Assembly (NCBI RefSeq): GCF_013179285.1
Contig: NZ_WVNW01000004.1
Coordinates: 248,001 to 312,000 of the forward strand
Source: Roseobacter sp. HKCCD6576-2
Lineage (GTDB): Bacteria > Pseudomonadota > Alphaproteobacteria > Rhodobacterales > Rhodobacteraceae
Direction: 5' to 3'
DNA length: 64,000 nucleotides
Shown here: piece by piece, positions 34,312-42,287 of the stretch
Numbering within the stretch: position 1 is the stretch's first letter
Layout of the letters: each line of letters begins with the position of its first letter
The notes under the pieces: model-generated
Told to the model about the DNA's origin: nothing
Database searches by the model: none
The model's input: only the letters and a program-made list of their open reading frames with translations
Translations under genes and position numbers: made by a program

Positions 34312-37300
34312 GCCACCATTTGCTCCGCCTTCTTCAGATCAACGCTGACCAATTGGCTCACGCCCTGTTCGGCCATCGTCACCCCAAAGAGCCGATCCAT
34401 TCGCGCCATCGTCACCGCGTGGTGGGTGATGATCAGGAAACGAGTGTCGGTCCGGCGGCACATTTCATCGAGCAAATCGCAGAACCGCGTGACATTGGCG
34501 TCGTCAAGCGGCGCGTCCACCTCGTCCAGCACGCAGATCGGCGCGGGATTGGCCAAGAACACCGCAAAGATCAAAGCCAACGCCGTCAGTGTCTGCTCGC
34601 CGCCTGATAAGAGCGACAGAGTCGAAAGCTTCTTGCCTGGCGGCTGACAGAGAATCTCCAACCCGGCTTCCAGCGGGTCGTCGCTTTCGACCAGCACCAG
34701 CTTGGCTTCGCCGCCCCCGAAAAGATGGGTGAAAAGCACACCAAAATTCCGGTTCACCTCTTCGAAAGCGGTCAAAAGCCGCTCCCGCCCTTCGCGGTTT
34801 AGCGCAGCGATCCCGGCACGCAGCTTCTTGATCGCCTCTTCCAGGTCCAGCTTCTCGGCCTCTAGCGTGTCATGCTCCTCGCGCACGGCCTCCGCGTCCT
34901 CTTCTGCGCGCAGATTCACTGCGCCAAGCGCATCGCGCTGCCGCCGCAGACGCACGACATCGCTCTCGATCCGCTCTGCGCCCGGCATCTTTTCCGGGTC
35001 TGCGTCCAGGCTCTCCAACAGCGCGGCGGGCGTGACCTCCATCTCCTCCATGATCCGCTCGGCGGCCTGGTCCACGGCCTCACCCGCTGCATCGCGGCGC
35101 GCTTCGGCCCGGGCGCGGGCTTCGCGCGCATCCGACGCCGCGCGCTCCGCATCACGCTCCGCCGCCACCGCCGACCGCAAGGCCCCTTCCGCCACCGATA
35201 GAGCATCCGCAGCTGCCGCTCTCCGTGTCTCGGCCTCGGCAATCGTTGCGGCCATCGCTTCGCGCCGTGTCCCAATCTCCGCCGGCAAAGCCTGGGCATT
35301 CTCAAGCTCGGCTTCAGAACTCGACTTGCGATGCTCCAACTCGCCGATCCGCGTCTCGGCATTGGCCAGACGTTTGCCCCAGGTGTCCATCTCGCCCGCG
35401 ATCTGCCCGATCCGCTTGTCGCGAGCCTCGCCATCGCGTTTCAACTCGTCAAACCCGGTGCGTTTGGCCAGCATCGTCAGCCGCGCCGCTTCAACCGTCG
35501 TCTTTGTGTCGGTGACTTGGGCGCGCACGCCGTCCAAATCATCCAGGTCCGCCTGCGCGGCCTCCGCTTCGACCAAATCGCGCCGGGCGCTGGCCGCTTC
35601 GTCCTCATGCCGTCGCGCGGCACCGCGGAGCGTCTCCAGCTTGCCGGCCAGGATATTGCGCTCCGCCTCGGCCCGGCTGAAGGCGCGGCTGGCCTCGGCC
35701 ACTTGCGCGTCTGCCGCCCGGCGTGCGTCCCGTGCGGCTTTGTCCGCCTCGGTCAGATCGGCTAGACGCGCCGCATTGCTCTCATGGGTCGCGCGTGCCC
35801 GGTCTGCTGCGGTCGTCGCGCGTTCCAGCTCCGCAGACAGGTCATTGAGCTGGTTCACTTGGCTCAGCCGCCGCGCCGCCGTCGAAGACCCCTCCGACGC
35901 GGGCAAAGCGAACCCGTCCCACCGCCACAGGTCTCCCTCTCGGCTGACCAATCTCTGCCCAGGCAAAAGGGCCGCCTGCAAGCGCGGACCATCCTCGACC
36001 GAGACGACACCGACTTGCGCAAACCGGCGGCTCAGCGCATCGGGCGTATCGGCATAGCCGCTCAACGGCGAAACCCCCTCCGGCAACGCCTGCTCAGTGT
36101 CATAGGAGGGCAGCGCGGTCCAACCACTGGCCCCGGCTTCGGTGGCAACGGGCGCCTTCAGATCGTCGGCCAACGCGGCGCCAACGGCCGCTTCGAACCC
36201 TGGTGCCACCTGGACTTGATCCAACACCTGATCGCCGCTGCCGCGCTCCCGATCCAACAATTTGGTCAGTGCGCGCACCTCGGCATCCAATGTGCCCAAT
36301 TGCCCCTCGGCCTCGGTCCGCGTCGCACGAGCCTCCCCCTCCGCCGTCTGCGCCAGGGCCCGAGCGGCTTCGGTCTCTGTCAGCGTCTCATCGGCCCGCG
36401 CCGCAAGATCAGTCGCAGCGCTCAGCGCCGTTTCCGCCGCTTCATGATCGCGGGTCAGTATCGTCAACCGATCTTCGGCCTCAGCCGCCGCGCCTTTGGC
36501 CTTTTCCGCCTCGGCGGCATTCCGGGCCTCCGCCCGGGTCGCATCTTCGACCAGACGCTGCGCCGATTGGTGCCGCGCGGCCAGACGTGCCGCATCTTCG
36601 GTCAATTGGCTCAGCGCTGTCTCGCGTTCGGCCAGAATGCGCGCCGCGTCCGTGGCTTCAGTCGAGGCTGCGGCCAGCGCGTCCTCATGCCCTGCGCCCG
36701 CCGCAACAAGCTCCGCCTGCTCCGTCTCCAATCGCGCGATTGTCTCGCCGGCATCCGCGTTCAGGCTCTGCTCGCGACCGATATCGTGGCTGAGTTGTTC
36801 GATCCGCGCGGTCAGAGTCTCAATCGTTTTGGCGGCCCGGGCGTCTTCGTCTTCCAGCGCCGCCCGCTCGACCGTCACCCGTTGCAGCAGAGCCGCCGCA
36901 ATCGCCTCTTCTTCACGCTTGGGTGGCAGAGCTTCGTCTGCCTCTTCGCGGGCCTTTCCGGCCTGACGCGCCGCCGTTTCGGCACCGGCCGCCGCTGTCA
37001 CCGCCTCTTGCAACGCGATCTGCGCCGTCAGGCGCGCTTGATCCGCTTCGCGCCAACGCAGATAGAGCAACAGCCCCTCCGCCTGTCGCAACTCCGTCCC
37101 GATCTCGCGATAGCGTGCCGCCTGTTTCGCTTGCCGGGCTAGGGCCGCAAGCTGGGTCGCAAGCTGCTCCAACACATCATCGATCCGGGCCAGATTGGTT
37201 TCCGCCCCTTTCAGCTTTAGCTCCGCCTCATGCCGCCGCTGATAGAGCCCCGAAATCCCCGCCGCCTCTTCCAAGATTCGACGGCGCGATTTTGGCTTGG

Positions 37301-37763
37301 CGTTGATCAGTTCCGAGATTTGCCCCTGCCGCACGAGCGCAGGCGAATGCGCCCCAGTGGATGCATCGGCAAACAGCATCTGCACATCGCGCGCCCGCAC
37401 ATCCTTGCCATTTGTCTTATAGGCACTTCCGGCATCGCGGGTGATCCGGCGAACGATCTCAAGCTGATCATCGCCATTGAAATTAGCCGGTGCCAGCCGC
37501 TCGGAATTGTCGATAATGATCGACACTTCGGCGAAGTTCCGGGCGGGCCGTGTTGCGGCCCCGGCGAAGATCACATCTTCCATCCCGCCGCCACGCATCG
37601 CGGTCGGACGGTTCTCGCCCATCACCCATCTCAGCGCTTCCAACAGATTCGACTTGCCGCAGCCATTGGGGCCGACCACGCCGGTCAACCCGTCCCCGAT
37701 CAAGAGATCGGTCGGGTCCACAAAGCTTTTGAAGCCATTCAGCCTGATCTTGGAAAAGCGCAC
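34308..37763 (-). CDS. smc: Chromosome segregation ATPase SMC
   Basis: A 1151-residue condensin subunit that extrudes DNA loops and organises the chromosome with ScpA/ScpB. Seen: the N-terminal Walker A GPNGCGKSNLLEALRW (about residues 28-35), the Arg/Gln loop region, two long coiled coils (about 165-500 and 650-1000), a hinge around residues 515-630 (GFEAAVGAALADDL region), and the C-terminal signature LSGGEQTL and Walker B CVLDEVDAPLDD. Start put at GTG 37763 (VRFSKIRLNGFKSF) by similarity to relatives; an ATG 5 codons upstream (37778) is the alternative. Confidence 0.97.
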   Translation of the reverse strand: MRFSKIRLNGFKSFVDPTDLLIGDGLTGVVGPNGCGKSNLLEALRWVMGENRPTAMRGGGMEDVIFAGAATRPARNFAEVSIIIDNSERLAPANFNGDDQLEIVRRITRDAGSAYKTNGKDVRARDVQMLFADASTGAHSPALVRQGQISELINAKPKSRRRILEEAAGISGLYQRRHEAELKLKGAETNLARIDDVLEQLATQLAALARQAKQAARYREIGTELRQAEGLLLYLRWREADQARLTAQIALQEAVTAAAGAETAARQAGKAREEADEALPPKREEEAIAAALLQRVTVERAALEDEDARAAKTIETLTARIEQLSHDIGREQSLNADAGETIARLETEQAELVAAGAGHEDALAAASTEATDAARILAERETALSQLTEDAARLAARHQSAQRLVEDATRAEARNAAEAEKAKGAAAEAEDRLTILTRDHEAAETALSAATDLAARADETLTETEAARALAQTAEGEARATRTEAEGQLGTLDAEVRALTKLLDRERGSGDQVLDQVQVAPGFEAAVGAALADDLKAPVATEAGASGWTALPSYDTEQALPEGVSPLSGYADTPDALSRRFAQVGVVSVEDGPRLQAALLPGQRLVSREGDLWRWDGFALPASEGSSTAARRLSQVNQLNDLSAELERATTAADRARATHESNAARLADLTEADKAARDARRAADAQVAEASRAFSRAEAERNILAGKLETLRGAARRHEDEAASARRDLVEAEAAQADLDDLDGVRAQVTDTKTTVEAARLTMLAKRTGFDELKRDGEARDKRIGQIAGEMDTWGKRLANAETRIGELEHRKSSSEAELENAQALPAEIGTRREAMAATIAEAETRRAAAADALSVAEGALRSAVAAERDAERAASDAREARARAEARRDAAGEAVDQAAERIMEEMEVTPAALLESLDADPEKMPGAERIESDVVRLRRQRDALGAVNLRAEEDAEAVREEHDTLEAEKLDLEEAIKKLRAGIAALNREGRERLLTAFEEVNRNFGVLFTHLFGGGEAKLVLVESDDPLEAGLEILCQPPGKKLSTLSLLSGGEQTLTALALIFAVFLANPAPICVLDEVDAPLDDANVTRFCDLLDEMCRRTDTRFLIITHHAVTMARMDRLFGVTMAEQGVSQLVSVDLKKAEQMVA

Positions 37764-37929
37764 GCCGCCATCCCGCATGTGATTCCGTTGGTCGGGGATT
37801 GTCTGGCCGCAATTGCGGTCAAGTCAACGGGGAACCCCCGTATCTGGGGATATTCCGCCGGTTATCCACAAAATATGGGCGAATTCACGGCATATTGCGG
37901 TGCAGGCCCGGTCAGGGCAAGCTCAACAC

Positions 37930-38379
37930 ATGGTAACCGTGACCCGCACAGACCCCCTCTCTCCCGATGCGCTGCGCTTGATCGAAGGCAGCGAGGCGGA
38001 GCAATCGGCGCTCTATCCGCCGGAGGACCGCTTCGCCTTTTCGCCGCAGCAACTTGTCGATGAGGAGGTCCGGTTCTTTGTCGCGCGGGTCAAAGGCCGT
38101 CCACTTGGGTGTTGCGGCTACGCGGTTTACGACGGGTATGCGGAACTCAAGCGTCTCTTCGCCGAGCCGGAAGCGCGCGGCACGGGCGTCGCCGCAGCGT
38201 TGATCGAAACCATCGAAGATGCCGCGCGCGCCGAGGGTGTCCACCTCATGCGGTTGGAGACCGGACAACTCAGCCCCGCCGCGATCGGCTTCTACACCCG
38301 ACACGGCTATATCAGGCGCGGCCCCTTCGGCGACTACCCTGAAAACCCAAGCTCCGTTTTCATGGAGAAGCCGCTTTAG
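37930..38379 (+). CDS. GNAT family N-acetyltransferase
   Basis: A 149-residue GNAT protein. The acetyl-CoA motif is ELKRLFAEPEARGTGVAAALIE (about residues 81-103), and the last strands carry YTRHGYIRRGPFGDYPENP with the closing FMEKPL. Substrate unknown; the pattern fits a subgroup of small-molecule acetyltransferases. Start at ATG 37930 with only a weak ribosome site; open frame continues upstream but without homology. Divergent from smc. The 239 bases downstream contain no gene until a promoter-like AT-rich run near 38575-38605. Confidence 0.87.
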   Translation: MVTVTRTDPLSPDALRLIEGSEAEQSALYPPEDRFAFSPQQLVDEEVRFFVARVKGRPLGCCGYAVYDGYAELKRLFAEPEARGTGVAAALIETIEDAARAEGVHLMRLETGQLSPAAIGFYTRHGYIRRGPFGDYPENPSSVFMEKPL

Positions 38380-38618
38380 CGTTGGGCTAGACCGGCTGGT
38401 CATCTGACGGTTTCCGCGCTGCTTAGGCCGCAAGGTAACCGCAGTCACGCCCAGCTTCCTCAGTTGCTTCGCCCCTGATCAAGCTGGTCGGTGATCGCAC
38501 CATATCCTGGCTGTGTCTTCGGGATCGGATCGTCAAATAGGCTGCGACAGCGTGTCTGTTGTATCCAAGGCCGGTTTACTCATATACTTTGCAGTGTCAA
38601 ATATAAGGAGTGTCAATC

Positions 38619-39812
38619 ATGACTCTCGCGTCCACACGCTATTCGCCGCTCTACTTCCTCGCCTCGCTCGGCGCGGGCGGTCTGACGGTGACCTTTTTCA
38701 TGTGGCTGATGTTCTGGGTGCCGCATCCAGATCAGCCGGTGCCAATCTTCGAAAACAACCTTGCACTGATGACCCAAGGCACGCTCCTGCAACAAGCCAT
38801 GGTGCTTGGCGCAATGGCGGGGATCGCGATTTTCGCCTTCTTCAATGTCAAACTCCTGATCTGGAACTTACGGCAATTCGCAGATTTCCGGCAGTCCGAG
38901 GGCTACGCGGCCTTCGCTGCCTCCAATGCGGGAAGTCAGATCCTCGCCATGCCGCTTGCCTTGGCAATGACCGTCAATGTCGGCTTCATCTTGGGCCTGA
39001 CCTTCGTGCCCGGCCTCTGGAACGTTGTGGAATATCTGTTCCCGTTGGCTCTGATTGCATTCTTGGCGATCGGTGTCCTCGCGCTCCGGATGTTAGGCGG
39101 CTTCATTGGCGCACGTCTGGCCCAGGGCGGGTTTAGCTGCGAGGCGAATAACTCCTTCGCGCAGATGCTGCCCGCCTTCGCGCTGTCCATGGTTGCCGTC
39201 GGCCTGGCGGCCCCCTCGGCCATGTCCGGCAATGCCACCGTCGCAGGCGTCAGCATCATCGCCTCCAGCTTCTTCATGATCGCGGCGGTCCTAATCGCGC
39301 TTGTTGCAGGCGTTCTTGGCCTCCGCTCGATGATGGAGAATGGGGTGAATACTGAAGCGGCACCGACGCTCATGGTGGTGATCCCGCTGATGACCGTGAT
39401 CGGCATCGCGATGTTGCGGATTAATCACGGGCTGCATGTGCATTTCGATGTTCATGGCGGTGCCGGCGAAACCCTGATGATGTTGACCCGGCTCTTATCG
39501 GTCGAGGTGCTCTTTGCACTCTTCGGCGTGATGGTGCTCTCGCGCGTCGGCTATGCAGCGCAGTTCCTCTCGGGCACAGCAGCGTCGGCCGGGTCTTACG
39601 CGCTGGTCTGCCCTGGCGTCGCCCTTTCGGTTCTGACCCATTTCTGGCTCAACAAGGGCCTGGTCGCCGCTGGTCTTGTCGCCCAATTTGGTGTCGCCTA
39701 TTGGGCCATCTCGGGCATCGCCATCGCATTGCAATTGGGGATGATCTTGTTGGTCTGGCAGTTGGGCCGGAAACATTTCACCACTCTCGCGAGCCCGACC
39801 GTCCCCGCCTAA
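38619..39812 (+). CDS. Multi-spanning membrane protein (possibly TsoY-like)
   Basis: A 397-residue protein with about ten predicted membrane helices. The opening YSPLYFLASLGAGGLTVTFF followed by MFWVPHPDQPVP is distinctive. Residues like NHGLHVHFD lie in a central loop, and a single Cys-Pro-Gly (LVCPGVALSVL) sits in a late helix. It resembles, from memory, the TsoY family of (seleno)proteins in which some members have selenocysteine; here the position is an ordinary TGC Cys. Function unknown; a transporter or redox membrane role is possible. The start ATG has AAGGAG 8 bases upstream. Confidence 0.65.
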   Translation: MTLASTRYSPLYFLASLGAGGLTVTFFMWLMFWVPHPDQPVPIFENNLALMTQGTLLQQAMVLGAMAGIAIFAFFNVKLLIWNLRQFADFRQSEGYAAFAASNAGSQILAMPLALAMTVNVGFILGLTFVPGLWNVVEYLFPLALIAFLAIGVLALRMLGGFIGARLAQGGFSCEANNSFAQMLPAFALSMVAVGLAAPSAMSGNATVAGVSIIASSFFMIAAVLIALVAGVLGLRSMMENGVNTEAAPTLMVVIPLMTVIGIAMLRINHGLHVHFDVHGGAGETLMMLTRLLSVEVLFALFGVMVLSRVGYAAQFLSGTAASAGSYALVCPGVALSVLTHFWLNKGLVAAGLVAQFGVAYWAISGIAIALQLGMILLVWQLGRKHFTTLASPTVPA

Positions 39813-39819
39813 GGGCCTC

Positions 39820-40032
39820 TCAATCGCTTAGCGGGGCGGCCTCAAGCAGGTCGCCCGGCTGACACTCCAAGACCTCGCAAATCTTGGCCAAGGTCTCAAA
39901 GCGGATGCCTTTGACCTTGCCACTTTTCAGCAAGCTCAGATTCTGCTCGGTGATGCCGATCTCCGCCGCCAGATCGCGGCCCTTCATCTTCCGAAGCGCC
40001 ATCATCACATCTAGCCGGACGATGATCTCCAT
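39820..40032 (-). CDS. Xre-family (Cro/CI) helix-turn-helix regulator, YozG-like
   Basis: A 70-residue DNA-binding protein made of one HTH_26-type domain: LRKMKGRDLAAEIGITEQNLSLLKSGK, then FETLAKICEVLECQPGDLLE. This compact form typically accompanies DUF2975 membrane proteins, as here. The ATG overlaps the DUF2975 stop (TGATG), so the two are coupled. It probably autoregulates the pair through the palindrome at 40599-40615. Confidence 0.9.
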   Translation of the reverse strand: MEIIVRLDVMMALRKMKGRDLAAEIGITEQNLSLLKSGKVKGIRFETLAKICEVLECQPGDLLEAAPLSD

Positions 40033-40574
40033 CAGACAAACCCCCGATTCTCTTCGGCAACCTGTACCGCCTCGCGCATCACCCACCCGATGACAACGAT
40101 CAATCCGCCTGCCAAGAAGAACCCGATATCGCCATCGGTGAAGGTGAAGGCAAGTGTGCGCGTCCCGACCTCATTCGCCATCGTCAAGAGCAGCACAATG
40201 ACGGTGTTCGACAAGAAGCCGATGATGCCCACGGCCAGCAGGCCTTGACCGATCCGCAAGATCTGATCGGCACAGCGGGCGCTTAGCGTTTCGCCGGATT
40301 TATAGAACCCGAACAAGGTGCGCATGTGCCAAAGGATATACGCCACAATAACAACCGAGACCATTTCGATGGCCAGAATGGTGAGATAGAGACCGGTGCT
40401 GATCACGTCTGGCAGAATATAGTCGGAATAGGTGTCGCGAACATCGTCGATGCCCATCTCGCCGATGGCAAAGGCGACGATCAGAATCACCGGAAGCATG
40501 AGTAAGCCAAAGCTGGTGGCCAGATGAAGGAGCCGCGCCACTTTGATGATGCGGCCCAATTCTCGTTTCGTCAT
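40032..40574 (-). CDS. DUF2975 membrane protein
   Basis: A 180-residue protein with four predicted spans (about residues 15-38, 60-85, 112-135, 148-168), separated by an LRIGQGLLAVGIIGF-type helix. DUF2975 proteins are usually encoded with a short Xre regulator and are thought to respond to envelope conditions, though mechanism is unknown. The start ATG has AAGGAAAGAAG upstream. First gene of the pair; a 17-bp palindrome lies 24 bases upstream of its start. Confidence 0.85.
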   Translation of the reverse strand: MTKRELGRIIKVARLLHLATSFGLLMLPVILIVAFAIGEMGIDDVRDTYSDYILPDVISTGLYLTILAIEMVSVVIVAYILWHMRTLFGFYKSGETLSARCADQILRIGQGLLAVGIIGFLSNTVIVLLLTMANEVGTRTLAFTFTDGDIGFFLAGGLIVVIGWVMREAVQVAEENRGFV

Positions 40575-40598
40575 TTCTTCTTTCCTTTCGAGATTTAC

Positions 40599-40615
40599 TT
40601 ACTGTAATACAGTAA
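40599..40615. promoter_or_regulatory. 17-bp palindromic operator candidate
   Basis: TTACTGTA-A-TACAGTAA is a perfect 17-bp palindrome. It lies midway between the divergent DUF2975-xre pair and the exported-protein gene at 40644, overlapping where a promoter for either would be. The Xre protein encoded two genes away is the obvious candidate ligand; this is inferred. Confidence 0.6.
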
Positions 40616-40643
40616 ATAATGATTCTTGTAAGAGGAAAATTCA

Positions 40644-41168
40644 ATGCATCCAAAACATCTCTCCATTGCCGCCATCGCGGCCTTATCCATCTTATTAAGC
40701 ACCACCCTGGCGCGCCCCGACACAACGGACCCGCTCACAGCCGACCCGCGCGGTATCGCGGCCCTCGTGACGCTGCCTGATGGCGTTGCCTTGCCCGAAG
40801 ATGGGGCCGTTATGACGCTCTCTGCGGTCAACACCGCAACTGAGGCGGTCTCGCGCGAGCAATATGTTCTGATTCCCTCGGAAAACGGCGACCTCTATGT
40901 CCTGTCACGTGGAGATCAGGCCCGCCTCTCCGAGCAACAGGGGATGATCTTGGGCTGGATGGCGCAAGAGATTGACGTCGATGGGACATTCAATTTCGTG
41001 ATCGATCCGTGCCAGGTCGGCGACGGGCCAGACCGCCAGGCCCGGGTGTCCGTCCAGTTGCGCGCAGATACCGAAGGCCCCTTCCTGCCGGTGATCGACG
41101 ATATGCGTCTTCGCAGGATCTTGGATCACGATCTGGACGAGATGCCGGTCTGCCCCCAGGCCGGCTGA
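40644..41168 (+). CDS. Hypothetical exported protein, 174 residues
   Basis: Not recognised. A signal peptide covers about residues 1-24 (SIAAIAALSILLSTTLA). The mature part has a VTLPDGVALPEDGAVMTLSA-like beta stretch, VIDPCQVG, and a C-terminal VCPQAG; two cysteines may form a disulfide. The start ATG has GAGGAAAA upstream. It shares its upstream palindrome with the Xre/DUF2975 pair, so may be co-regulated. Two tandem hairpins follow the stop. Confidence 0.75.
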   Translation: MHPKHLSIAAIAALSILLSTTLARPDTTDPLTADPRGIAALVTLPDGVALPEDGAVMTLSAVNTATEAVSREQYVLIPSENGDLYVLSRGDQARLSEQQGMILGWMAQEIDVDGTFNFVIDPCQVGDGPDRQARVSVQLRADTEGPFLPVIDDMRLRRILDHDLDEMPVCPQAG

Positions 41169-41261
41169 GAGAGAGCCCCACTCTCTCTCCTTGAGCGGGT
41201 CGCGGCACGTCCACCAGACGGCGCTCGTGCCCTTTGCGCCACCGTGACCCGCTCAATTTTT
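41167..41261 (+). terminator. Double-hairpin terminator / structured RNA
   Basis: Two adjacent stems follow the stop of the exported-protein gene. The first is GAGAGAGAG (41167-41175) with CTCTCTCTC (41181-41189), loop CCCCA. The second is an 11-bp perfect outer stem (41191-41201 with 41246-41256) enclosing a 44-base region that can form an inner 6-bp helix (41204-41209 with 41226-41231), ending in T5. Termination is likely; the large internal loop is unusual and may be a small RNA. Confidence 0.65.
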
Positions 41262-41339
41262 GCGGAACCGTTGAGATCGCCCTAGGCCGATGTTATCTTG
41301 GACACAGGCTCGGCGCCGGGGCCTTTGACGGCGCGCAAT

Positions 41340-41768
41340 ATGGAGGACAGAGTCCTGACTGGACCAACCCTTGCGGCATCTAACAGAGCCGCACCTGCGG
41401 CGCCCAAGGCGCCTCTGCAAGACCTGACAAGCGAAGAGCTTCTTCAGCGTATTCTTGCCTCTCTCGACGATGACAAAGCCGAAGACGTTGTGCAGATCGA
41501 CCTGCGCGGCAAGTCGTCCATGGCCGATTACATGGTGATCGCCACCGGGCGCTCGACACGGCAAGTCTCGGCCATCTCCGAAAAACTGGTGGATCGGTTG
41601 AAAACCGTCACCGGGCGGCGGTGCAAGATGGAGGGCAAGGACGCCGGCGATTGGGTGCTGATCGATGCGGGCGACATCATCGTCCATGTCTTCCGCCCCG
41701 AAGTGCGGGAGTTCTATCAGCTTGAAAAGATGTGGATGCCCGCTGACGGCACAACCGCACCGCAATAA
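41340..41768 (+). CDS. rsfS: Ribosome silencing factor RsfS
   Basis: A roughly 142-residue protein that binds uL14 on the large subunit and blocks joining under starvation. Seen: EELLQRILASLDDDKAEDVV, the conserved DLRGKSSMADYMVIATGRST, and KDAGDWVLIDAGDIIVHVF. An N-terminal Ala/Pro-rich extension of about 30 residues is variable in relatives and the exact start is uncertain; ATG 41340 is used, another lies 14 codons upstream. It heads a row rsfS-rlmH-gpmI, the first two separated by 9 bases. Confidence 0.93.
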   Translation: MEDRVLTGPTLAASNRAAPAAPKAPLQDLTSEELLQRILASLDDDKAEDVVQIDLRGKSSMADYMVIATGRSTRQVSAISEKLVDRLKTVTGRRCKMEGKDAGDWVLIDAGDIIVHVFRPEVREFYQLEKMWMPADGTTAPQ

Positions 41769-41777
41769 GCGCGGCAC

Positions 41778-42248
41778 ATGCGGGTACATCTTTGCGTCGT
41801 GGGCCGGCTTCGGGCCGGTCCGGAACGCGATTTGATTGACGATTATCTGACACGGTTTGATCGGACCGGGCGGGCGCTCGGCCTTGGCCCCGCACGCGTC
41901 GTTGAAGTGGAGGACAAGAAGGGCGGTGGCCAAGTTGCCGAGGCTGCGTTGCTGCAGAAAGCCATCCCAGAGGGCGCCGCGATATGGGCGCTTGATGAAC
42001 GCGGACGCATGCTCAGCTCCCCCGATCTTGCCACACAATTGTCTGGGCTGCGAGATCAGGGCCGCGGCGATTTGGCCTTTGTAATCGGCGGCGCGGATGG
42101 CCTCACGCCGAGCTTCCGCGACCAAGCCGACAAGGCCATCTCCTTCGGCCCGATGGTCTGGCCGCATATGCTCGCCCGCGTCATGCTCGCCGAACAACTC
42201 TACCGCGCCGCCTCAATTCTCGCCGGAAGCCCATATCATCGGGTCTGA
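41778..42248 (+). CDS. rlmH: 23S rRNA (pseudouridine1915-N3)-methyltransferase
   Basis: A 156-residue SPOUT methyltransferase, dimeric, that methylates pseudouridine 1915 of 23S rRNA. Seen: VVGRLRAGPERDLIDDYLTRF, the SAM-binding FVIGGADGL and the trefoil-knot C-terminus SFGPMVWPHMLARVMLAEQLYRA with a final YHRV. Follows rsfS directly, the common order. Confidence 0.96.
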   Translation: MRVHLCVVGRLRAGPERDLIDDYLTRFDRTGRALGLGPARVVEVEDKKGGGQVAEAALLQKAIPEGAAIWALDERGRMLSSPDLATQLSGLRDQGRGDLAFVIGGADGLTPSFRDQADKAISFGPMVWPHMLARVMLAEQLYRAASILAGSPYHRV

Positions 42249-42287
42249 TCCTTGCCCCGGCCTGGGGCCTTGCGTAGAACCACGGAT

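Noticed and set aside
34702-37142. Long open frames antisense to smc
   Set aside because: They arise from the high-GC coiled-coil codons of smc; low-complexity Ser/Ala/Arg products, no ribosome sites and no family match.
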